64,000 nucleotides of DNA from JAJEFO01 sp022819605 (lineage in GTDB: Bacteria; Pseudomonadota; Alphaproteobacteria; Rhodobacterales; Rhodobacteraceae), in the NCBI GenBank assembly GCA_965221545.1, contig OZ244901.1:2108001-2172000 (forward strand). The letters are read 5' to 3'. This document shows positions 17,780 through 25,085 of this stretch, in pieces. Each line of letters starts with the position of its first letter. The first letter of the stretch is position 1. Under the pieces are notes generated by a model. That model was not told the DNA's origin. It searched no databases and was given only the letters and a program-made list of their open reading frames with translations. Made by a program: the position numbers and the translations under genes.

Positions 17780-20176
17780 ATGCCGCAGGATGCACTCGTA
17801 GGTGGTGACTCGGGATCGAAGAACGCTGGCATGAGACCGCGTATCGAACCGTCAATTCTTAACGCGATTCCTCACTATCTGCCTCTGGGCATATTCCCGT
17901 TGATTGCGCTTGCTGCAATCTATGGCGGCTGGTGGCTGTTGCCTCCGCTTCTCTTCATGAGCGTGGCAGGGTCGCTTGACAAGGCGTTGGGTGTCGATGG
18001 CCGCAACATGGACCCGGTGAAGACGCCTGAGCGCCGGCTGATCTGGCATAATTTGCCGGTCTGGACCTGGGCATTCCTGTGGCCGCCGACGCTCATCTTC
18101 GGCATGTGGCAGATTCTTGCAGTGAATCAATTTGCTGTTTGGGAAGCGGCGCTGCTGGCAATCATCCTGACGATGGAGGGTCAGGCAGTGTTTGTCGTCG
18201 GTCACGAGCTGATTCATCGGCGAACGACCTGGGAACGTCGGATCGGAGAGTTCCTGCTCGCTTCGGCCTCGTATCCTCAATACGCCACGGAGCACGTTTA
18301 CATCCATCATGCCTTGGTCGGCACACCGCACGATGCGGGTTCCGCTCCGAAAGGCGAGAGTTTCTGGCGGTACTTTCCAAAGGAGGTCGTGTGCAACCTT
18401 ACTAATTCCTGGAGGATTGCCAGCGAACGGCTGGCACGGCGCAGACTTCCTGTGTGGCATCGCAGCAATCCGTTCTGGCGCTACGGTCTTGGTGTCGCGT
18501 TTTGGTATGGTCTGGCATTCTGGATGGGCGGAATCTGGGCGGTTCTTGTCTTTGTGTTCCTTGGGCTGAGTTGCGTTTTTTCCATGAAGATCAGCAACTA
18601 CTTTCAGCACTATGGCCTGCGTCGTGTCCGTCTGCCGAACGGCCGCTGGGAAAAGGTGATGCCGCGCCATTCCTGGAGTGCCGACTGGAAATTCAGCAAC
18701 TGGATGTTCTTCAACATGCAGCGTCATGCGGATCATCATGCGACGGCATCTCGGCATTACCCGTTGCTTCAGGTTCACGATCCCGATGAATCTCCGGAAT
18801 TGCCCGGAACATACGCCGACATGATGAACATCGTGCTGCGGCCGAAACGCTGGTTCAAAAAGATGGATCCGCTGGTGGATCAGTGGCGCAAGCACTTCTA
18901 TCCGGAAATCGATGACTGGAGCGCCTACGACAGTCCGGTCGCGGCAGCTCGACCGGATGCATTTGACGCGATCGTCGAGATATTCGGCGCCTCGCCACGA
19001 CTGGCAAAGTGGATCGAACGCAACGCGGAACTTCTCGATAACCTGCAGGACCGGGAGTTCACGGATCTCGACCTGCCCAAGGGATTCGGACCGGACGCGG
19101 AGTCCGAAGAGCTGGCGCGACGCGGGCTGACGCGGGTCTATTGGACCCATGAAATGGACGTCCAGGAAATGAAGGGCCTGATTGCTGAATTGCCGACGGC
19201 CGATGCAAGGGAAAGCGCCGAGATCGTGCGGAACTGGTCGAACGACAAGGCGTTTCAGATTGGGATGCACGTGGTGCGCGGGAACTTGTCGCCGGCGGAA
19301 GCCACGGTTGCGCTATCGAACATTGCCGAGGCATCGGTTTCGACCGTGCTGGCCGCCGTCGTTGAGGATTTCGTCGACTGGTGCGGGCCGATTAGCAACG
19401 GCGGGGTTGCGGCGATTTTCCTGGGCGATCTCGCAAGCAGGGAAGCTCACCCCGGCGTCGCTCTCAAAGCGCTGTTTGTACATGACGGCAGCCGCACTGA
19501 CGACCATGAGCGCCTTTGTCGGCAGTTCCGCGGGACCTTGACCGACTTGGCGCAGGGCAACCTGTTGTTCTCTCCGATTCCGCGCAGGTCGAAAGCCATT
19601 CTTGAACTTCCACTTTCCCGACTTGAAAGGCACGTCGAGACTCGGGACCAGGGCAAGATCCCGGCCCTGACCAGGGCGCGATGCGTATTCGAGTGCGGTG
19701 ATTGGGAGATTGGCCGTCGGTTCGACGAAGCACGAAGCGCAATCCTGTCCGATTGTGGCGACGACGATGCCCTTATCTCGGGCTTGCGTGAACCGCCAGA
19801 GGGTCCAGCCGAAGCCGACGTGTCGACATTCGTCGACGTACGTGGCGGGCTGGAAGATGTAGAGAGGGCTGCTCGAATCCTTCAATTGACGCAGCCCGGC
19901 ATTGACCTTGACGATTCGGCGCCGACCGCTGCAGCGGTGTTTGGTGCCGCCGGCGCCGAGCATCTGGAACAGGCCGCGGGCATGTGGCGGTCTCTGCAGG
20001 GCGTGGTGCGGCTCGTCGGAGAGGATGGCTTTGACGTGGCCGGGGCAGGAAAGGACGTCAGATCCCTCGTTGCGAGCGCATGCGGTCAGGAGGATTTCGC
20101 TGCGCTGAACGCGGCGATTGCCGAAACCGCACGCCATTCCGCCAAAGAAATCGATAGGTTGTTGTCGCGCACGTGA
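17780..20176 (+). CDS. AlkB-like membrane hydroxylase fused to a degenerate GlnE-like domain
   Basis: A 798-residue protein. The N-terminal half has four or more membrane segments and the histidine motifs of membrane di-iron alkane hydroxylases/desaturases: HELIH at 142-146, HVYIHH at 172-177, and HADHH at 316-320 within NMQRHADHHATASRHYP. The C-terminal half (about 425-798) resembles one nucleotidyltransferase plus helical module of GlnE, with NDKAFQIGMHVVRG, LSNIAEA and RGGLEDVERAARILQLTQPG. The GxSDxD metal-binding motif expected after LGDLASRE is absent, so transferase activity is unlikely. ATG 17780 fits the topology. The stop overlaps the next start by four bases (GTGA). Confidence 0.75.
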   Translation: MPQDALVGGDSGSKNAGMRPRIEPSILNAIPHYLPLGIFPLIALAAIYGGWWLLPPLLFMSVAGSLDKALGVDGRNMDPVKTPERRLIWHNLPVWTWAFLWPPTLIFGMWQILAVNQFAVWEAALLAIILTMEGQAVFVVGHELIHRRTTWERRIGEFLLASASYPQYATEHVYIHHALVGTPHDAGSAPKGESFWRYFPKEVVCNLTNSWRIASERLARRRLPVWHRSNPFWRYGLGVAFWYGLAFWMGGIWAVLVFVFLGLSCVFSMKISNYFQHYGLRRVRLPNGRWEKVMPRHSWSADWKFSNWMFFNMQRHADHHATASRHYPLLQVHDPDESPELPGTYADMMNIVLRPKRWFKKMDPLVDQWRKHFYPEIDDWSAYDSPVAAARPDAFDAIVEIFGASPRLAKWIERNAELLDNLQDREFTDLDLPKGFGPDAESEELARRGLTRVYWTHEMDVQEMKGLIAELPTADARESAEIVRNWSNDKAFQIGMHVVRGNLSPAEATVALSNIAEASVSTVLAAVVEDFVDWCGPISNGGVAAIFLGDLASREAHPGVALKALFVHDGSRTDDHERLCRQFRGTLTDLAQGNLLFSPIPRRSKAILELPLSRLERHVETRDQGKIPALTRARCVFECGDWEIGRRFDEARSAILSDCGDDDALISGLREPPEGPAEADVSTFVDVRGGLEDVERAARILQLTQPGIDLDDSAPTAAAVFGAAGAEHLEQAAGMWRSLQGVVRLVGEDGFDVAGAGKDVRSLVASACGQEDFAALNAAIAETARHSAKEIDRLLSRT

Positions 20177-22527
20177 AAGTACCTGTTCGACCGGCACGGA
20201 AACCCGAGATGTCGTCGCAGAAGTCCACAATTCGCCGGAAGGGGTTGCTTACGCGAGTCACGCCGGAGGATCAGGGTCTGGTCAAGCTCCCCGCGCTTGC
20301 TCCGCACATGCAATCGCACACGATCGGAGAAGCGCAGGCACTCCTGGTTTCGGAGCGGTTCAATACGCTCCTGCACGGCGAGCTGTATTGCAGCCTGCTT
20401 CCCTTGCTCGACGGTCGGCACGCGCAGGACGACATTGTTGCACGCCTCAAGGGATCGCATCCCGCCACCGAAGTTCTCGCGGCAATTGGTTCGCTTTCCG
20501 CCAAGGGCTATGTCGTTTCTGCCGATCATGGCATGGAGCGACCCCGGGCTGCCTACTGGTCGTCCCTTGGCGCTTCACCGCGATGGGTCGAACGCCGGCT
20601 TTCGGAATCAAGTGTCGCGATTGAAGGTGACGACGGGCGACTGACCCGGCACTTGAATGAGCAGGGCGCCAGCGTAAACGACTCCAATCCGAGACTCATG
20701 GCCATTGTGTGCGACGACTTCCTTGCATCGGGTCTCGGGGAGGTGAATCGGCGTCAGCTGGAATCCAGCACACCGTGGATGCTGATGAGGCCGCGCGGCA
20801 TGGAGGCACTGTTCGGCCCCGTCTTTCGCGCCGACGGGCAAGGGCCCTGCTGGGACTGCCTGGCCTGCCGCCTGCGCAGCCATGAAGAAGTTCACAATTT
20901 CCTGCGCAATGTCGCCGGCGAAGGGGCGGCCTTCAAGCCATTCGCGGCTCAAGCTGCCGTGCTGGAGGCACTTTACGGCTTGATCGCGGCAGAAATCGTC
21001 AAGTGGCTGGTGCTGGAAGAGTCTGCACCGCTCCACGAAAACGCAATCGCGATGGATCTCGGCACGTTTGCAAGTTCGCAGCATCGGGTCATGCGCCGCC
21101 CCCAGTGCTTCAGCTGTGGCGACGAAGCACTGTATCGTCCGGATCGACCGCCGATTTCCTTGTGTCTGCAGAACAGTCCCAAGGCGCATCGCGGCAGCGG
21201 AGGCGCCCGCACCGTGGCTCCGGAAGTCACGTTTGCAAGATATCGCCACCTGGTGAGCCCGGTGAGCGGAGTCGTGACCTGGGTGTCGCGAACCACTGAT
21301 GAAGCCGATTCCTGGCTGCATGTCGACTGGGCCGGAAGCAATCTCGGCATGAGAAGTCGAACCTTGAGCTCGCTCCGACGAAGTCTCCGCAGCAAGAGCG
21401 CAGGAAAGGGAAGCACCCGCGAGCAATCCAGGGTCAGCGCCCTCTGCGAGGCGATCGAGCGCTATTCCGGCGCCTGCCAGGGAGACGAGATCCGGACCCG
21501 CAGGCGGCTCGTCGAGTTTCTCGGGGAAGGGGAGGCAATTCACCCAAATGATGTGCAACTGTTCAGCGACAGGCAGCTTGACGACGCCAAGAGCATCAAC
21601 GCCAAGGGACACCCCTACAATGTCGTGCCGCCCCGTCTCGACCCTGAGGCCGAGATCGACTGGACGCCGGTGTGGTCGCTCACGCAGCAGCGGCATCGCT
21701 ATTTGCCGACCTCAATGCTCTACAGCATGGCGCCGGAACAGCGGGGACCCATGGACCTGATCGCCGATTCCAACGGCTGTGCAGCGGGCAATACTCTAGA
21801 AGAGGCCATCCTGCAGGGATTCTACGAACTGGCAGAGCGCGATGCGTTCGCCATCTGGTGGTACAACCGGCTGCAGGTTCCAGCGGTTGACCTTGCCAGT
21901 TTCGATGACGAATACCTCGCAGCGGCCGAGGCCTATTATGCGTGCCGCGGCAGGGATTTCTGGGTTCTGGACATTACATCGGACATCAAGATTCCCGCAT
22001 TTGTCGCGCTCTCGCGAAAGACCAGTGCGCAAAGTGAGGACATCATCTACGGTGCCGGTGCCCACGCCGATCCGCGCGTCGCCGCTCTGCGCGCGGTGTG
22101 CGAACTGAACCAGTGCCTCAGCTGGCTGCCGGGGCCGGTTCGGACCGATGGAAGGCCCATGATCGATGATCCGCTGGCCCTTTGGTGGTGGAAGACCGCC
22201 CGCCTCGCCGAGTGCGACTGGCTGGCGCCGGAGGCAGGAGAACCGCTCCGCGTGGCTGAAGACTATCCGACGGCAGATGCGACCGACGCGCGTGATGACG
22301 TGGATGCGTGCCGTGCCATCGTCGAGGCCAAGGGCATGGAATTCCTTGTTCTGGACCAGACTCGGCCTGACATCGGCATGCCGGTGGCACGTGTCATCGT
22401 GCCGGGCATGCGTCACTTCTGGGAGCGGTTCGCGCCCGGCCGGCTGTATGATGTGCCCGTGAGCCTGGGCTGCCGCACGCACCGACTCGCAGAAGCCGAT
22501 CTGAACCCCGCACCCGTGATTGCCTGA
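20173..22527 (+). CDS. Fused E1-like leader-binding/YcaO cyclodehydratase
   Basis: A 784-residue azoline-forming enzyme. Residues about 1-330 are an E1-like/ocin-ThiF-type partner with a four-cysteine zinc site (CWDC at 226-229, CFSC at 312-315). This half normally binds the precursor leader. Residues about 350-784 are the YcaO domain, with ALCEAIERYSGACQGDEIR, DSNGCAAGNTLEEAILQGFYELAERDAF and a Pro-containing C-terminus (LNPAPVIA). YcaO enzymes use ATP to cyclise Cys, Ser or Thr onto the preceding amide. The three Cys of the local core are the obvious substrates. No separate flavin azoline dehydrogenase gene is visible nearby. Confidence 0.93.
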   Translation: MKVPVRPARKPEMSSQKSTIRRKGLLTRVTPEDQGLVKLPALAPHMQSHTIGEAQALLVSERFNTLLHGELYCSLLPLLDGRHAQDDIVARLKGSHPATEVLAAIGSLSAKGYVVSADHGMERPRAAYWSSLGASPRWVERRLSESSVAIEGDDGRLTRHLNEQGASVNDSNPRLMAIVCDDFLASGLGEVNRRQLESSTPWMLMRPRGMEALFGPVFRADGQGPCWDCLACRLRSHEEVHNFLRNVAGEGAAFKPFAAQAAVLEALYGLIAAEIVKWLVLEESAPLHENAIAMDLGTFASSQHRVMRRPQCFSCGDEALYRPDRPPISLCLQNSPKAHRGSGGARTVAPEVTFARYRHLVSPVSGVVTWVSRTTDEADSWLHVDWAGSNLGMRSRTLSSLRRSLRSKSAGKGSTREQSRVSALCEAIERYSGACQGDEIRTRRRLVEFLGEGEAIHPNDVQLFSDRQLDDAKSINAKGHPYNVVPPRLDPEAEIDWTPVWSLTQQRHRYLPTSMLYSMAPEQRGPMDLIADSNGCAAGNTLEEAILQGFYELAERDAFAIWWYNRLQVPAVDLASFDDEYLAAAEAYYACRGRDFWVLDITSDIKIPAFVALSRKTSAQSEDIIYGAGAHADPRVAALRAVCELNQCLSWLPGPVRTDGRPMIDDPLALWWWKTARLAECDWLAPEAGEPLRVAEDYPTADATDARDDVDACRAIVEAKGMEFLVLDQTRPDIGMPVARVIVPGMRHFWERFAPGRLYDVPVSLGCRTHRLAEADLNPAPVIA

Positions 22528-22579
22528 GATCTTCCCCGTCCTGGCGGGCGAGGAGTTTCGGCAAATTTGGAGAACCCGA

Positions 22580-22798
22580 ATGCAAGTCAGAAAGTCAGCA
22601 TCGGAAAGGCAAGGGCTGGCCTTTGGTGCCCCGAAACGGGCCGGCGATCCCGCACGACATCCAGAAGGAATGCGGCCTTTCAATCGGAAGATGTCCACGC
22701 CTTCCACAAGCCAGCAGCAGCTGCGGACAAGTTTGATTCACGTGATGCCCGGACATACAAGGACAGAGATCCCTGCGAGGTGGGCGGATGAACATTGA
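22580..22798 (+). CDS. Small doubtful ORF between the YcaO gene and the next gene
   Basis: An ATG at 22580 has GGAG seven bases upstream and opens a 72-residue basic frame that overlaps the following gene by 11 bases. A competing frame (TTG 22567 to 22791) ends in a perfect ATGA overlap with the next start. Neither product contains a motif I recognise. One of them may be a real small protein, or this may simply be a spacer. Confidence 0.22.
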   Translation: MQVRKSASERQGLAFGAPKRAGDPARHPEGMRPFNRKMSTPSTSQQQLRTSLIHVMPGHTRTEIPARWADEH

Positions 22799-23906
22799 TG
22801 AAGCAGTCATGCTGACGCAGGACAGGCTTGCCGAAGAGGGCAACACCATGGGTGAATTGCTCGGGCACTTTCGAAACAGCGTTTCGCGATGCCTCGTTGG
22901 AGATGCGGAATGGGAACGCATACTCCAATGCGCGGAGCTTCTTCCGATCACAATGGGGGCCCTTCCTTTCGGATTTGAACTGCCGCTGCAATTGCGCAGT
23001 CCGGAGGCGGACTTTGGCGCCTCTTTGGCGAGCGGAACCCGTGCGGCGAAGGCCTTCGAGCAGCGTGCACGAAGCAACGAAGGCGATGAGGTTGCCCAGG
23101 CACTCACGAAACTGTTCGGACAGATGGATGAAGAAGGCTCGGCCCTGCGTCAAATCGTCGGTCGCAAGGTAATGCTTGAATATGACATCGGCTCGTCCAG
23201 TGAGGGAGACAACTCATGCCCTGGAATGTTCCTGAGGCCCGGTGAACGTCCGATCCTGGGTGCCCGCGGACAAGTCACAGATGTCGTTGACGTCGTTGAT
23301 GCGCTTGTTTCCTGTGTCGGCTGGACGTTGAGTGACGCTGAGAAGAAGCACGTTGAACGTGCCTATCTGGCCCAGCCGGATGACACGCGCATGGATTCGT
23401 TCGGTATCTTTCCGTCGCGGTCACGGTCAATCCGCTTGGCAATCATGGGTTTCAAGTCGCGGCAGGAACTCGGGTCCTATCTTTGCGACTTGGGCTGGCC
23501 GGGCCAAATTCCGCGCGTAGAGTCAGTGATTGCCCGCTTTGGCGAGCGCGTGAACATCGTCAGGACCGGAGTGAACATCGACATAAGGGAAGATGGCGTC
23601 GGCCCGACGCTGGGTCTTACGCTCATCGTCAAGCAAAGATACACGAAGGACTCTCGCTATTGGCTCGACGGCCTGACCGACTGGGACCCTTTCCTGCAGG
23701 CCTTGGGCCAAGAGGACATAGTTGTGTCCGAGAAGCTTGCGGCGCTTGCCGACTGGGTATCGAAGCCGACAACGCTCTTCGGGAAAACGGGACGGTTCAT
23801 ACTGCTGCGAGGAATTCACCACATCAAGCTCGTCATCTCCGAGGATCAACTCAGACAGGCAAAGGCTTACGTGTTCATGGTCCTCTCAGGAGCGGTTTCC
23901 ACGTAG
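22788..23906 (+). CDS. Unrecognised protein of the RiPP gene cluster
   Basis: A 372-residue soluble protein. I do not recognise its family. The N-terminal 130 residues are helical and acidic. The C-terminal half alternates predicted strands and helices and ends in a conserved-looking segment RGIHHIKLVISEDQLRQAKA. The central block IRLAIMGFKSRQELGSYLCD followed by ARFGERVNIVRTGVNID suggests a two-subdomain fold. No signal peptide, membrane segment or Cys cluster is seen. It is the last plus-strand gene before the convergent precursor gene, so a modification or scaffolding role in RiPP maturation is plausible but unproven. Confidence 0.6.
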   Translation: MNIDEAVMLTQDRLAEEGNTMGELLGHFRNSVSRCLVGDAEWERILQCAELLPITMGALPFGFELPLQLRSPEADFGASLASGTRAAKAFEQRARSNEGDEVAQALTKLFGQMDEEGSALRQIVGRKVMLEYDIGSSSEGDNSCPGMFLRPGERPILGARGQVTDVVDVVDALVSCVGWTLSDAEKKHVERAYLAQPDDTRMDSFGIFPSRSRSIRLAIMGFKSRQELGSYLCDLGWPGQIPRVESVIARFGERVNIVRTGVNIDIREDGVGPTLGLTLIVKQRYTKDSRYWLDGLTDWDPFLQALGQEDIVVSEKLAALADWVSKPTTLFGKTGRFILLRGIHHIKLVISEDQLRQAKAYVFMVLSGAVST

Positions 23907-24144
23907 TCCCGGCAGCCGCGGTGTCCTGCGCGGGCGGGAGCCATTCCGGGCACGCAGTCAGGTCCGGCGAAAGTACGGTATTCCTGCCAACGGTCAGTGG
24001 CGACGCGTGGACAATGCCTTCTCGTCGCAATCCGGAATGCGCTTGTCGGCACGGCTACCCCCAATGATCAAGCTGAGCTTTCCTGTTCGCGATCAATGGA
24101 TGGCGAGTGTGAGCAGATACTGAACCACATCAGATCCAGTCACA

Positions 24145-24179
24145 CAAAAAGCCCCGGCCCGCAGTCGCAGGCGGGGGCT
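24145..24179 (-). terminator. Rho-independent terminator downstream of the precursor gene
   Basis: Read on the minus strand, AGCCCC pairs with GGGGCT around a GC-rich inner stem and is followed by TTTTT (bases 24146-24150 on the plus strand are A). It lies about 70 bases past the precursor stop, so the precursor mRNA would be monocistronic. Confidence 0.75.
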
Positions 24180-24248
24180 GTTCAAGCCATGTGCTCAGTC
24201 AGACGCGGGCCATTCCCCACAATGGTGCCACGTCACTCGATGCCAAAT

Positions 24249-24500
24249 CTACCAGCAGCAGCAAAGTCCTGCGGATATGGCTTCGAGTTGCTCCTCGGTG
24301 ATGTTTGGATCGGGAGGCAGCGCAAGATGCACCGTTTGCATGTCGCTCTCGTGGATCTCGATATTCATCGAGTCCGGAATCGTGATGCCCAATTCACCGC
24401 TGATGGTTGATTTCGGATCTGCAAGAAGCTGTTGCCTGAAGTCCGAATCGACGGCGGACTTGTCAACAATTTGCTTCAGCATTTCGTCGCCACTTCTCAT
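24249..24500 (-). CDS. NHLP-leader RiPP precursor peptide with core LCCCW
   Basis: An 83-residue precursor. ATG 24500 follows AAAGGAGGT with ideal spacing, the strongest ribosome-binding site in the region. The leader has the nitrile-hydratase-like pattern DSDFRQQLLADPKSTISGEL, then VHLALPPDPN and EEQLEAISAG. After Ala77-Gly78 only Leu79, three Cys (80-82) and Trp83 remain. Leu-Cys-Cys-Cys-Trp is therefore the predicted core: three YcaO substrates and a C-terminal Trp. The gene is convergent with the plus-strand biosynthetic genes and divergent from the halogenase gene, with its own terminator. NHLP leaders are normally read by their cyclodehydratase and removed by the C39 transporter. Confidence 0.9.
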   Translation of the reverse strand: MRSGDEMLKQIVDKSAVDSDFRQQLLADPKSTISGELGITIPDSMNIEIHESDMQTVHLALPPDPNITEEQLEAISAGLCCCW

Positions 24501-24552
24501 GGCATACCTCCTTTGCAGTACGCACAGCACGGTTTCAAAGCGTGCGCTACGA

Positions 24553-24581
24553 CACCTAAGTCAGCAATCTAGTTGCGTCAA
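24553..24581 (-). promoter_or_regulatory. Possible promoter of the precursor gene
   Basis: On the minus strand TTGACG (24581-24576) is followed 17 bases later by TAGGTG (24558-24553), about 50 bases before the start codon. The -35 is good and the -10 poor, so this is a candidate only. Confidence 0.35.
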
Positions 24582-24949
24582 GTCTGGTCTGCACTTCTGG
24601 CTTGCACCACAAGTAAGGCGGTCCATGACCGTTGTGGCCGGATCAAGGGGTTCCCTGGGATGCAGGAAGATCTCGCTTCGCCGCATCTCGACAGGTGATT
24701 GAACTGCATCTTGATCAAGCAACGAGCGCAACATTTGACAAGAAATGGCCTCACAAGATGATTTATTCTTTCTTTGTTCCATTGAATCTGGCAAGCAAGT
24801 CGCGGCGCGGGGAAAGGGCGAAATCCAAGTCGGATCATCGCGTTGAGTGACGTTAGCGTGTTGGGCTTCCTGCCATGCAGGTGTCACGGCAACTTGGGCC
24901 GTTTTCGGGCGGCGGGTGCGGAAGTTGCGCTCGTTGCGGATTGAATCAA
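24582..24949. other. Divergent region between precursor and halogenase genes
   Basis: About 370 bases with locally A/T-richer segments (around 24730-24790). Long minus-strand open frames cross it but look like antisense shadows. It should hold the promoters of both divergent genes. Apart from the candidate promoter and the palindrome listed separately, I found no defined site. Confidence 0.4.
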
Positions 24950-24967
24950 GTGGTCTAATCTGACCAC
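24950..24967. promoter_or_regulatory. 18-bp palindrome upstream of the halogenase gene
   Basis: GTGGTC at 24950-24955 and GACCAC at 24962-24967 form a perfect 6-bp inverted repeat with a 6-base spacer, about 120 bases before the halogenase start. TGGTC/GACCA half-sites resemble those bound by GntR-family regulators. No regulator gene is present nearby. Confidence 0.4.
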
Positions 24968-25085
24968 GCGGTGGTGCCAATGCCCGCACGTGCATCTCTG
25001 CAACCATCTTGCGCGACTGCTTGCAGTTTGCGAACAGAGCATTCTCGCAAGTGCGGCCGACTGGCGTCAGCGAAGGGCATATGGG

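Noticed and set aside
16381..17832. A 483-codon minus-strand frame opposite the terpene-cyclase-like gene
   Set aside because: Antisense shadow: the plus-strand frame has clear homology and a good start.
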